Positions 54,581 through 62,982 of a stretch of 64,000 bases of DNA are shown one piece after another. Every line of letters starts with the position of its first letter. Position 1 is the first letter of the stretch. Source of the DNA: an uncultured Corynebacterium sp. (GTDB lineage Bacteria; Actinomycetota; Actinomycetes; Mycobacteriales; Mycobacteriaceae); contig NZ_CALUCS010000009.1 of the NCBI RefSeq assembly GCF_943914615.1, positions 1 to 64,000 of the forward strand, written 5' to 3'. Both the position numbers and the translations under genes were made by a program. Under the pieces are notes generated by a model. That model ran no database searches. It was not told the DNA's origin and worked only from the letters and a program-made list of their open reading frames with translations.

Positions 54581-55837
54581 GTGAACGTTGCATCAGCTGA
54601 ATTGAACACCAAGCCGCTCCGCGTCGTTATCGGCGTAGGGGGCGGCATTGCTGCGTATAAGGCCGCTCATTTGGTTCGCTACTTCACCGAGCGCAGCCAC
54701 CAAGTGCGGGTGATTCCCACTCGCTCTGCGCTGAACTTCGTGGGTGCCGCCACCTTCGAGGCGCTATCTGGGCAGCCAGTGGCGACCGACGTTTTTGACG
54801 CCGTGGACGAGGTACAGCACGTCCGCCTGGGGCAGGAAGCCGACCTGATCGTTGTTGCTCCGGCCACCGCGGACCTGATGGCGCGAATCGCCCATGGTCG
54901 AGCTGATGACCTGCTGACCGCCAGCTGTTTGGTAGCGACATGCCCCGTGGTGCTGGCACCCGCGATGCACACTGAGATGTGGCTCAACCCGGCGACTGTG
55001 GACAATGTGGCCACGCTACGCCGCCACGGCCTGACGGTGCTGGATCCCGCTCACGGGCGGCTGACGGGCCAGGACACCGGTGCTGGGCGACTCCCGGAGC
55101 CGGAGCAGATCGGCGAGCTGGCACTCACCGTTTTGGCAGACCGCGAGGCCTTCACCCGCGATCTGGAGGGCAAGAAGGTGGTCATCAGTGCCGGCGGCAC
55201 CCACGAGCCGTTGGACCCCGTGCGCTACCTCGGCAACGCATCCTCTGGCCGCCAAGGCTTCGCATTGGCTGAAGTCGCCGCCCAGCGCGGCGCCGAGGTC
55301 ACCCTAGTGGCCGGTGTCACCGAGAACCTGCCCACTCCCATCGGCGCCGAAATCGTGCGTGTGAAGACCGCCCGCGAGATGCAGCAGGCCGTCATGGAGC
55401 ACGCACCGAACGCCGACGTTGTAGTCATGGCCGCGGCTGTTGCCGACTACCGCCCGGCAGAGGTGGCGGGGTCGAAGATGAAAAAGGGTTCGGAAGCTGA
55501 CCTGTCGACCATCCAACTGACCGAGAACCCGGACATCCTCGCGGGCGTGGTTGAGGCGCGCAGGCGGGGAGACGTGGCGTCCACAACAAAGATCGTGGGC
55601 TTCGCGGCAGAAACCGGCGACGAAAACAGTACCCCGCTCGACTTCGCTCGCAAGAAGCTCGAGAAGAAGGGCTGCGACCTGCTGATGTGCAACGCAGTCG
55701 GCGACGGCAAGGTCTTCGGGCAACCGGATAGCTCGGGCTGGATTCTGCGCCCGGACGGGGAAGTCATCGAAGTTCCACAAGGCCCGAAGACCGGGGTCGC
55801 TGCAGCGATCTGGAGAGCCGTGTGCGAGACTCTTTAG
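54581..55837 (+). CDS. coaBC: phosphopantothenoylcysteine decarboxylase / synthetase
   Basis: 418 residues, bifunctional. The flavin-dependent CoaC half has GGGIAAYKAAHLVR (about residue 22) and the APAMHTEMW loop (about 128); the CoaB half has ASGRQGFALAE (about 221) and KMKKG (about 300). Together they add cysteine to phosphopantothenate and decarboxylate it, steps to coenzyme A. A short Ala/Glu-rich N-terminus precedes the fold. Confidence 0.96.
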   Translation: MNVASAELNTKPLRVVIGVGGGIAAYKAAHLVRYFTERSHQVRVIPTRSALNFVGAATFEALSGQPVATDVFDAVDEVQHVRLGQEADLIVVAPATADLMARIAHGRADDLLTASCLVATCPVVLAPAMHTEMWLNPATVDNVATLRRHGLTVLDPAHGRLTGQDTGAGRLPEPEQIGELALTVLADREAFTRDLEGKKVVISAGGTHEPLDPVRYLGNASSGRQGFALAEVAAQRGAEVTLVAGVTENLPTPIGAEIVRVKTAREMQQAVMEHAPNADVVVMAAAVADYRPAEVAGSKMKKGSEADLSTIQLTENPDILAGVVEARRRGDVASTTKIVGFAAETGDENSTPLDFARKKLEKKGCDLLMCNAVGDGKVFGQPDSSGWILRPDGEVIEVPQGPKTGVAAAIWRAVCETL

Positions 55838-55845
55838 GCAGCTAC

Positions 55846-55875
55846 GTGACAAATACAGACAGCTTGGTCTAGTAT
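55846..55875 (+). promoter_or_regulatory. metK: metK promoter
   Basis: GTGACA (55846-55851) and TAGTAT (55870-55875) with an 18-nt spacer, 56 nt before the metK start. The -10 box overlaps the McbR-like site. Confidence 0.6.
55856..55871. promoter_or_regulatory. McbR-type operator overlapping the metK -10 box
   Basis: CAGAC-AGCTTG-GTCTA differs by one base from the McbR consensus TAGAC-N6-GTCTA known from C. glutamicum, where McbR represses sulfur and methionine genes including metK, with S-adenosylhomocysteine as effector. It spans the spacer and the first bases of the -10 box, a good position for repression. Confidence 0.7.
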
Positions 55876-55931
55876 GTGTCCATCGACTTTAAAGTCTTCA
55901 GTAATTCAAACGTATAAAAGGAAAAATCCAC

Positions 55932-57158
55932 GTGTCTTTGCGCCTGTTTAGTAGCGAGTCCGTCACCGAAGGGCACCCCGACAAGATCTGCGACGCGATC
56001 TCCGACAAGATCCTCGACGCACTGATTGCCAAGGACCCCGAGGCGCGCGTGGCCGTTGAAACCGTCGTGACCACCGGCCTGGTGCACGTCGTCGGCGAGA
56101 TCCGCACGACCACCTACGTAGAGATCCCCGCGCTGGTGCGCAAGACGCTGCTGGAGATCGGCTTCAACAGCTCTGACATGGGCTTCGACGGGTCCACCTG
56201 TGGTGTTAGCGTGGCCATCGGCGAGCAGTCCCAGGAGATCGCCCAGGGCGTAGACACCGCCCTCGAGCACCGCTCGCACGACGCGGAAGGCGGCACGGAG
56301 CTGGACGAGATCGACCGTCTGGGCGCCGGCGACCAGGGTTTGATGTTCGGCTACGCGACCAACGAAACCCCGGAGTACATGCCGCTGCCCATCGCGCTGG
56401 CGCACCGCCTGTCCCGTCGCCTCACGGAGGTACGCAAGAAGGGCATCGTCCCGCACCTGCGACCCGACGGCAAGACCCAGGTCACCTTCGCCTATGACGC
56501 AGAAGGCGCCCCGGTGCGATTGGATACCGTCGTGGTGTCCACCCAGCACGATGCGGGCATCGAGCAGGAGTGGCTGCACGAGCAGATCCACACCCACGTT
56601 GTCCAGCACGTACTGGACGAGGCTGGCTTAAGCGGCAACCTGGCGGACACCGACTACACGCTGCTGGTGAACCCCTCCGGCTCCTTTGTGCTGGGTGGAC
56701 CGATGGGCGACGCCGGCCTGACCGGGCGCAAGATCATCGTAGACACCTACGGTGGCATGGCCCGCCACGGTGGCGGAGCATTCTCCGGCAAGGATCCGAG
56801 CAAGGTGGATCGCTCCGGCGCCTACGCGATGCGCTGGGTTGCCAAGAACATCGTCGCCGCTGGCCTGGCCGACCGCGCCGAGGTGCAGGTGGCCTACGCC
56901 ATCGGCCGTGCGACCCCAGTGGGCCTGTACGTGGAGACCTTCGGTACCGAGAAGGCACCGGTCGAGGCGATCCAGGATGCGGTTCGCCAGGTGTTCGACC
57001 TGCGCCCGGCTGCGATCCTGCAGGAGCTGGACCTGAAGCGCCCGATTTACGCTCAGACTAGCGCTTATGGTCACTTCGGCCGCACCGACTTGGACCTGCC
57101 GTGGGAGCGCACCGACAAGGTGGAGGCACTACAAAAGGCCGTCAACGCCGCAAAGTAG
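55932..57158 (+). CDS. metK: S-adenosylmethionine synthetase
   Basis: 408 residues. SESVTEGHPDKICDAISD (about residue 8-25), GAGDQGLMFGYA (about 128), the phosphate-binding GPMGDAGLTGRKI (about 257) and GGGAFSGKDPSKVDRS (about 276) are intact. It makes SAM from methionine and ATP. GTG 55932 has AAAAGGAAA upstream. The promoter has an McbR-like operator. Confidence 0.98.
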   Translation: MSLRLFSSESVTEGHPDKICDAISDKILDALIAKDPEARVAVETVVTTGLVHVVGEIRTTTYVEIPALVRKTLLEIGFNSSDMGFDGSTCGVSVAIGEQSQEIAQGVDTALEHRSHDAEGGTELDEIDRLGAGDQGLMFGYATNETPEYMPLPIALAHRLSRRLTEVRKKGIVPHLRPDGKTQVTFAYDAEGAPVRLDTVVVSTQHDAGIEQEWLHEQIHTHVVQHVLDEAGLSGNLADTDYTLLVNPSGSFVLGGPMGDAGLTGRKIIVDTYGGMARHGGGAFSGKDPSKVDRSGAYAMRWVAKNIVAAGLADRAEVQVAYAIGRATPVGLYVETFGTEKAPVEAIQDAVRQVFDLRPAAILQELDLKRPIYAQTSAYGHFGRTDLDLPWERTDKVEALQKAVNAAK

Positions 57159-57184
57159 GTTAAGTAGGTTAAGCAGGTTATAAG
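57156..57184 (+). repeat. 9-bp tandem repeat between metK and priA
   Basis: TAGGTTAAG at 57156-57164 and 57165-57173, then CAGGTTATAAG (57174-57184), including the metK stop. It may vary in copy number between strains and would change the spacing to priA. Confidence 0.75.
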
Positions 57185-57188
57185 CACC

Positions 57189-59252
57189 GTGGACCAGCCC
57201 GTCGCCCGCGTACTGCCGATGCTCGGCGTGCCGCACCTTGACCGGCTTTTCGACTACGCGGTGCCCGCAGACTTGGACGCGCATGCCCAGCCGGGGGTGC
57301 GCGTCCGCGTTCGCTTCTCCGGCCGTTTGGTCGACGCCTTCGTTATCGAGCGCCGCCGCCGAAGCGACCATCCCGGCGAGCTGCGGCAGCTGGAGCGCGT
57401 AATCAGCCCCATCAAGGTGTTGCCGAAGCCCCTGTGGGAGCTCGTGAACACCTTGGCCGAGCGCTACGCGGGGGTGCGTTCGGATATCTTGCGCTCCGTC
57501 GTACCCTCCCGCCACGCCTCGGCGGAGAACGCGGGGCTCTTCGCCGACGGCGCGGCCTGGGAGGACCTCGGGGCCAAGCTGCAATCGGTCGAGCAGGCCG
57601 CCACCGATTCCTACGCCGCCGCCGAGGACGCTTTGGCCCCCTACACTCACGGCGCGGCGTATCTTTCCGCGCTCGTTGAGGGCAAGGCTGCGCGTGCTTG
57701 TCTATTGACGCCCCCAGGCCGCGATATCCCGAGCCTCATCGCAGCCATTAGCGCAGCCGTCGCCTGGAATACGCAGGGGAGCGTACTGGTGGTGGCTCCC
57801 AACCAACGCCTGGTGGATCGCCTGGTGACAGGGCTGAAGGAGCACATGAATCCCGCACAGGTGATGGAGCTAACCGCGCAGGTGGGGCCGAATGCGCGCT
57901 ACCGCCGCTACCTTTCGGTGCTCGCGGGCCAGGCGCGCGTGGTGGTGGGCACGCGCTCTGCGGCGCTTTTGCCCGTCGTCGCCCCCCGCCTGATGGTGCT
58001 GGTGGGCGAGGCTGATGACAACCTGGTGGACCCACGCGCCCCGTATATTCACGCGCGCGAGGCTCTGGCGCTGCACGCGCAGCGCACCGGGGCGGGGCTA
58101 TTGATCGCCGGGGTGCATCGCTCGGCCGAGGTGCAGCAGTGGGTTGATAGCGGGCTGGTGTATCCGCTGCTGCCCACGCGGGAGGTACTGCACGAGGCAA
58201 TGCCGTGGATTCGCGGCATGGGGGAGACCGACAGCGCGACGGAGCGGGAGCTCCACGCTCCCGGGGCGCGCATCCCCTCCATGGGCTTCGAGGCTTTGCG
58301 CGAGTGCGTCGACAAGGGTGTGCCCGCGTTGGTGCAGGTGCCGAGGCGGGGATACGCGCCCGCGCTGGCGTGTGCGAAGTGCCGCACGCCCGCCCGCTGC
58401 CGGCACTGCAACGGGCCTTTGGAGTTACCCACAAGCGCCGAGGCCGCCCCGCCGCGCTGTCGCTGGTGCGGGCTGACCGCCGGACTGTTTACGTGTTCCG
58501 CCTGCGGCAACCACAGTGTGCGACTGTCCGTGATTGGCCACGACCGGACGGTGGAGGAGTTGGGGCGGGCATTCCCCGGGGTGCCAATCATCGCCAGCGG
58601 TGGCAAGAACGTGGTGGATAGCGTGCGGCTGCGCAAAAGCATCGTGGTGGCCACACCCGGCGCAGAACCCATCGTGGAGGGTGGCCTGTATGGCGCCGCG
58701 ATCCTAGTGGATCCGTGGATTCTGCTGGGAAGGCAGGATCTCCGCGCCGCGGAGACCGCGCTACGGCACTGGATGGAGGCCGCAGCCCTCGTCGCCCCGC
58801 GCAGCCAGGGCGGCAAGGTGATCTTCGCCGGGGCAGCGAACCTGCCGACCGCTCAACAGCTGATCCGCTGGGATCCCGTCGGATCCGCACGCGCGGAGCT
58901 GGTGCACCGGGCCGAGGCCGCCTTCCCACCCGCCTTTAGCGTGGCGGCCATCGACGGCACCACCTCCGCCATCGAGGCGCTCGAGGCCGCGTGGGACTTG
59001 CCCGAAGGCGCGGAGACTCTGGGACCGGTGGAGCTGCCGCCCGGCGTGCGCCTGCCCGCGGGCATCGACTCCCACGACCCGCAAGCCAGGAAGTCCGCGC
59101 GCCGGCTGCTGGTGCGCGTGCCCGCCGACCAGCGGATCGCCCTCGGCCAGGCGCTGCGCAGCGCCCAGTCGGTGCGCACCATCCACCGGGGTTCCCGGGC
59201 CGCCCAACCGGAGGCCTTGCGGGTTGTCATGGATCCCGTGCGCATCGGTTAG
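57189..59252 (+). CDS. priA: primosomal protein N' (PriA), ATPase motifs degenerate
   Basis: 687 residues, aligning over the whole PriA architecture: N-terminal 3'-DNA-binding domain (LDRLFDYAVPADL, RVRVRFSGR), helicase region, zinc-binding domain and C-terminal helicase domain. The eight zinc cysteines (CAKC, CRHC, CRWC, CSAC, about residues 397-445) are intact. The Walker A expected as GxTGSGKT is LLTPPGRD, and the DEAH-type box is GEADD, so ATP hydrolysis is unlikely. PriA lacking helicase motifs is known in actinobacteria; it may load the replisome as a structural platform. GTG 57189 is chosen. Confidence 0.92.
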   Translation: MDQPVARVLPMLGVPHLDRLFDYAVPADLDAHAQPGVRVRVRFSGRLVDAFVIERRRRSDHPGELRQLERVISPIKVLPKPLWELVNTLAERYAGVRSDILRSVVPSRHASAENAGLFADGAAWEDLGAKLQSVEQAATDSYAAAEDALAPYTHGAAYLSALVEGKAARACLLTPPGRDIPSLIAAISAAVAWNTQGSVLVVAPNQRLVDRLVTGLKEHMNPAQVMELTAQVGPNARYRRYLSVLAGQARVVVGTRSAALLPVVAPRLMVLVGEADDNLVDPRAPYIHAREALALHAQRTGAGLLIAGVHRSAEVQQWVDSGLVYPLLPTREVLHEAMPWIRGMGETDSATERELHAPGARIPSMGFEALRECVDKGVPALVQVPRRGYAPALACAKCRTPARCRHCNGPLELPTSAEAAPPRCRWCGLTAGLFTCSACGNHSVRLSVIGHDRTVEELGRAFPGVPIIASGGKNVVDSVRLRKSIVVATPGAEPIVEGGLYGAAILVDPWILLGRQDLRAAETALRHWMEAAALVAPRSQGGKVIFAGAANLPTAQQLIRWDPVGSARAELVHRAEAAFPPAFSVAAIDGTTSAIEALEAAWDLPEGAETLGPVELPPGVRLPAGIDSHDPQARKSARRLLVRVPADQRIALGQALRSAQSVRTIHRGSRAAQPEALRVVMDPVRIG
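57704..57713 (-). repeat. dispersed 10-mer GGCGTCAMTA, copy 15
   Basis: GGCGTCAATA on the minus strand, preceded by GGG and followed by GACAAG, over priA codons for Leu-Leu-Thr-Pro at the degenerate Walker A site. Confidence 0.75.
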
Positions 59253-59255
59253 GGT
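59250..59255 (+). promoter_or_regulatory. -10 box of def, probable leaderless start
   Basis: TAGGGT ends 8 nt before ATG 59264 and begins within the priA stop codon. No ribosome binding site is seen. Confidence 0.5.
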
Positions 59256-59263
59256 TAATAACC

Positions 59264-59770
59264 ATGACCGTGCTTAACATGCGCTACTTCGGGGACCCGG
59301 TGCTCAAGACCGTGGCGGACCCCGTCAAGCCAGAACAGATCCAGGATGCCGGAACCCGGCGACTAATCGAGGACATGCTGGAAACTATGGATCATTATGG
59401 GGGCGTGGGCCTGGCCGCCAACCAGATCGGTATCACCCGCCGCATCTTTGTTTTCGACTGCGACGGCGACCGCGGCCACGTGATCAACCCCACCTGGGAG
59501 GCCGTGGGCGACGAAACTCAGACCGGCGGCGAAGGGTGCCTTTCCATCCCCGACGTCCACGGAGACGTCACCCGCGCTCATCGCGTGCGCCTGCGTGGGG
59601 TAACCGTCGACGGCGAGCAGGTAGACCGCGAGGTCACGGACCTCATGGCCCGTTGCGTGCAGCACGAGACCGACCACCTGGACGGCGTGCTGTTCATCCA
59701 GCATCTCTCAACCGAACAGCGCCGCGAGGCAATGAAGCAGATCCGCGAATCGGAGTGGTTTAAGCAGTGA
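59264..59770 (+). CDS. def: peptide deformylase
   Basis: 168 residues starting MTVLNMRYFGDP. Motif I GVGLAANQIG (about residue 45), motif II EGCLSIP with the zinc Cys (about 91) and motif III QHETDHLDG (about 132) are intact. It removes the formyl group from nascent proteins. It overlaps fmt by GTGA. The longer upstream reading frame would run into priA and is not supported. Confidence 0.96.
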   Translation: MTVLNMRYFGDPVLKTVADPVKPEQIQDAGTRRLIEDMLETMDHYGGVGLAANQIGITRRIFVFDCDGDRGHVINPTWEAVGDETQTGGEGCLSIPDVHGDVTRAHRVRLRGVTVDGEQVDREVTDLMARCVQHETDHLDGVLFIQHLSTEQRREAMKQIRESEWFKQ

Positions 59771-60750
59771 AAATCGTCTTTGCCGGAACCCCGGAGCCGG
59801 CCGCCGTGGCCCTCGAGCACCTCATAGCCGACGAGCGCATCGAAATCGTTGCGGTGGTTACCCAGCCGGACGCCAAGAGGGGGCGCGGCCGCAGCCTGCG
59901 CCCATCGAAGGTGGCGGAGGTCGCCGCGGAGGCCACCATCCCGACCTACAAGTGGCCGAGTCTCAAGGCCGGAACCGAGTCGGGTGACGAGGCCCGGGCC
60001 GTTCTTAGCGACCTCGCAGCACAGGGGGTCACCGCAGCCGCGGTCGTGGCCTACGGCAACCTGATCCCCAAGGACATCCTCGACGTCTTTGAGCACGGCT
60101 GGGTGAACCTGCACTACTCGCTGCTTCCACGCTGGCGCGGCGCCGCGCCCGTGCAAGCCGCCCTGGCGGCGGGAGACGAGACTACTGGCGCCTCCATCTT
60201 CCGCATCGAGGAAGGCCTGGACACCGGGCCTGTCGCCGCTCAGCTGACCCAGGAGATCGGCCTAGAGGACACCGCCGACGACCTGCTGGCCAGCCTGACC
60301 TACGCCGGCCGGGAGCTGCTGGCCGATACGCTCATCGCCATGGATGAAGACTCGGCCGAGCTTTCCCCGCAGGAAGATTCGCAGGCCACCCACGCACCGA
60401 AGATTCACCCCGCCGACGCGCAGATTGAATGGTCCCAACCGGCCGAGGTAATCCAGCGTGTAGCCCGCGCCCACACCCCGGCACCCGGTGCGTGGACCCT
60501 GCTGGACGGCCAGCGATACAAGATCGGCATGCTGCTACCAAGTGATTCTGCGGAGGTAGGCGAGCTTGGTGCTGGCGAAGTGGTGGCGTCACCAAAAGAG
60601 GTTTTCGTCGGCACCGGCACCGAACCGCTAGAGATCACGCGCATCCAGCCGCCCGGCAAGAAGATGATGGAAGCCGCGGCGTGGGCGCGCGGGCAGCAGG
60701 AGCTGCTAGCGGAGCGCCCGACGTTTAGCGCGCGGGAAACGGGGGAGTAG
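59767..60750 (+). CDS. fmt: methionyl-tRNA formyltransferase
   Basis: 327 residues. MKIVFAGTPEPAAVALE at the N-terminus, VVAYGNLIPKDIL (about residue 97) and LHYSLLPRWRGAAPVQAAL (catalytic Asn/His/Asp region, about residue 117) are typical; the C-terminal OB domain is complete. A near copy of the dispersed 10-mer with an A-rich tail, GGCGTCACCA then AAAG, lies at 60585-60594. It overlaps def by 4 nt and is 4 nt before rsmB. Confidence 0.97.
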   Translation: MKIVFAGTPEPAAVALEHLIADERIEIVAVVTQPDAKRGRGRSLRPSKVAEVAAEATIPTYKWPSLKAGTESGDEARAVLSDLAAQGVTAAAVVAYGNLIPKDILDVFEHGWVNLHYSLLPRWRGAAPVQAALAAGDETTGASIFRIEEGLDTGPVAAQLTQEIGLEDTADDLLASLTYAGRELLADTLIAMDEDSAELSPQEDSQATHAPKIHPADAQIEWSQPAEVIQRVARAHTPAPGAWTLLDGQRYKIGMLLPSDSAEVGELGAGEVVASPKEVFVGTGTEPLEITRIQPPGKKMMEAAAWARGQQELLAERPTFSARETGE

Positions 60751-60754
60751 AACC

Positions 60755-62296
60755 ATGGGAGGCTTCAGGTCTCGTTCCGAATCCGCCCGCAGCGGCGAGG
60801 GGCAACATAAGAGGGCTACGGGCTACCAACAGCGCCGCCCCGAACACAAGCAGCGGAAGAGCAGGTCTAGAGGCTCTGGCGATAAGGTCCGCGACGTGGT
60901 CTTCGGTGTGCTGCGCGACGTGACGGTCGACGGTGCTTTCGGCAACCTCGCGCTGCCCAAGGCGCTCCGGGAAGCGGGCATCAAGGGACGTGACGCCGCA
61001 TTTGCCACCGAGCTGACCTATGGCACGCTGCGGGCACAAGGGTTGCTGGACGCGATCATCGAAGACGCCGCTGGGCGCAAGATCGAGAAGATTGACTCGG
61101 TGGCCCTGGATGCCCTGCGCCTGGGCGCGTACCAGATCCTGCGAACGCGGGTGGAAAACCACGCCGCGGTGAACACCTCTGTGGAGTTGGTGAAGGCCTT
61201 CGGAGCAGGCCAGGCCTCCGGGTTCGTCAATGGCGTGCTGCGCGCGCTGACGCGCAAGAAGCCGGAGACGTGGATCGAGCGCGTAGCCCCCGGCGACAGC
61301 CTGGTCGACCTAGCCCTGCGCAACGCGCACCCCGTGTGGATCGCCGAGGTCTTCGCCGGCGCGCTGGGCGTGGACCCCGCTACCAACAACGGTTGCGTCG
61401 AACTCGAGCGCGCCTTGGCGGCCGACGACGCCCGCCCGATCGTGCACCTGGCCGCCCGCCCCGGACAGATCAGCGGCGAGGAACTGGCGTTGATCACCGG
61501 CGGCACGGAGGGCAAGTTCTCGCCCTACGCGGTGTACCTAGACGAGGGTGCCCCTGGCGATATCGCCCCGGTGCGCGAAGGGATGGCCAGCGTGCAGGAC
61601 GAAGGCTCCCAGCTGATCGGCCTGGTCACCACCCGCGTTCCCGTCGCCGACAACCTTCCCGCCCGCTGGCTTGACTTGTGCGCCGGCCCCGGCGGCAAGA
61701 CCGCATTCATCGCCTCAGTGGCCATGTCGGAGCAGGCCACCGTAGATGCAATCGAGATCGCAGATCACCGCGCCAAGCTGATTGAGCAGACGACCCGCGA
61801 CCTGCCCGTGCGCGTGCACGTCGGCGACGGCCGGAAGCTGGAATCTATCGGCGACCTGGATGCCCCGGAGGGCGGCTTCGCGCGCGTGCTTATCGACGCG
61901 CCCTGCTCCGGCCTGGGCGCGCTGCGCCGCCGCCCGGAGGCTCGCTGGACCAAGGATCCGCAGGACGTCGCCCCGCTGGTCACGCTGCAGCGCGAGCTGC
62001 TGGTCAGCGGCCTTGCGGCCACCGCCCCCGGCGGCGTGGTCATCTACTCCACGTGCTCGCCACACCCCAAGGAAACCTCCGAGGTTGTCCGCTCCGTCGC
62101 CGCCCGCACCGGCGCGGAAATCCTGGACGTCACTGAGTTCCTGCCCGAGCTGGCTGATACGAACACCGCCCAGACCGCGCCGTTTGTGCAGCTCTGGCCG
62201 CACATCCACGGCACGGACGCGATGTTTTTCGCTGCCCTGCGCCCCGCCAGCAACAGCACAAGCACAGACACAAGCACAAGCACTAGCCAAGAGTGA
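60755..62296 (+). CDS. rsmB: 16S rRNA (cytosine-5)-methyltransferase RsmB
   Basis: 513 residues. A basic Arg/Ser/Gly-rich N-terminal extension (about 45) is followed by a NusB-like domain (about 50-190) and the SAM methyltransferase domain: LDLCAGPGGKTAF (about residue 307), DAPCSGLGALRRRPEARW with the catalytic Cys (about 380) and STCSPHPKE with the second Cys (about 432). It methylates C967-type position of 16S rRNA. The end has a Ser/Thr repeat (TSTDTSTSTS). Confidence 0.95.
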   Translation: MGGFRSRSESARSGEGQHKRATGYQQRRPEHKQRKSRSRGSGDKVRDVVFGVLRDVTVDGAFGNLALPKALREAGIKGRDAAFATELTYGTLRAQGLLDAIIEDAAGRKIEKIDSVALDALRLGAYQILRTRVENHAAVNTSVELVKAFGAGQASGFVNGVLRALTRKKPETWIERVAPGDSLVDLALRNAHPVWIAEVFAGALGVDPATNNGCVELERALAADDARPIVHLAARPGQISGEELALITGGTEGKFSPYAVYLDEGAPGDIAPVREGMASVQDEGSQLIGLVTTRVPVADNLPARWLDLCAGPGGKTAFIASVAMSEQATVDAIEIADHRAKLIEQTTRDLPVRVHVGDGRKLESIGDLDAPEGGFARVLIDAPCSGLGALRRRPEARWTKDPQDVAPLVTLQRELLVSGLAATAPGGVVIYSTCSPHPKETSEVVRSVAARTGAEILDVTEFLPELADTNTAQTAPFVQLWPHIHGTDAMFFAALRPASNSTSTDTSTSTSQE

Positions 62297-62309
62297 GGAA
62301 GACCAACCC

Positions 62310-62978
62310 ATGTCTGATTCCCGCACCCCGCTGATCGCCCCGTCCATCCTCGCCGCCGACTTCGCCAACCTGTCCCAAGAGGTCGCCCGCGTGCCGAACG
62401 CCGACTGGTTGCACATCGACGTGATGGACAACCACTTCGTCCCGAACCTCTCCTTCGGCCTGCCCGTGGCCAAGTCCCTGCTGCCGCACACGGACAAGCA
62501 CCTGGACGTGCACCTCATGATCGAGAACCCGGAGAAGTGGGCAGAAGACTACGCCGACGATTTTCACTCCGTGACCTTCCACCTGGAGGCCGTTCCGGAC
62601 GTCGATACCGCCATCGCCCTGGCTGACAAGCTGCGCGGTCACGGCACGATGGCGGGCATCTCCATCAAGCCCAACACCCCGGTGGAGCCGCTGCTGGACC
62701 ACCTGGATCGCTTCGACCTCGTGCTCGTCATGAGCGTGGAGCCTGGCTTCGGCGGCCAGAAGTTCATGCCCGAGGTGCTGGATAAGGTCCGCGCGCTGCG
62801 CAGCCGGATCGATGCCGACGGCCTGGATACCCTCATCGAGATCGACGGCGGCATTGGGGCTGAAACCGCCGCCGAGTCCGCAGCCGCGGGCGTGGACGTG
62901 TTTGTCGCCGGTTCCAGCGTGTTCGGCAAGGAGGATCCCGCCGCGGCGGTCGATGAGATCCGCGTCAGCGCCAAGTAG
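62310..62978 (+). CDS. rpe: ribulose-phosphate 3-epimerase
   Basis: 222 residues. APSILAADFANLSQEV (about residue 10), HIDVMDNHFVPNLSFG (catalytic Asp and His, about 35-50), DVHLMIENP and MSVEPGFGGQKF (about 145), then IDGGIG are intact. It interconverts ribulose and xylulose 5-phosphates. ATG 62310 has GAGGAAG upstream. It lies 4 nt before ribD, so pentose phosphate and riboflavin synthesis are joined. Confidence 0.97.
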   Translation: MSDSRTPLIAPSILAADFANLSQEVARVPNADWLHIDVMDNHFVPNLSFGLPVAKSLLPHTDKHLDVHLMIENPEKWAEDYADDFHSVTFHLEAVPDVDTAIALADKLRGHGTMAGISIKPNTPVEPLLDHLDRFDLVLVMSVEPGFGGQKFMPEVLDKVRALRSRIDADGLDTLIEIDGGIGAETAAESAAAGVDVFVAGSSVFGKEDPAAAVDEIRVSAK

Positions 62979-62982
62979 CTCT

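Noticed and set aside
55574..55590. GTGGCGTCCACAACAAAG in coaBC as a motif copy
   Set aside because: Has C in place of A at the seventh position, and was not counted among exact or near copies, though the A-rich tail is suggestive.
57189..59252. Frameshift or pseudogene status for priA
   Set aside because: The frame is open over 687 codons with zinc cysteines and both terminal domains conserved; only ATPase motifs differ, as known for actinobacterial PriA.
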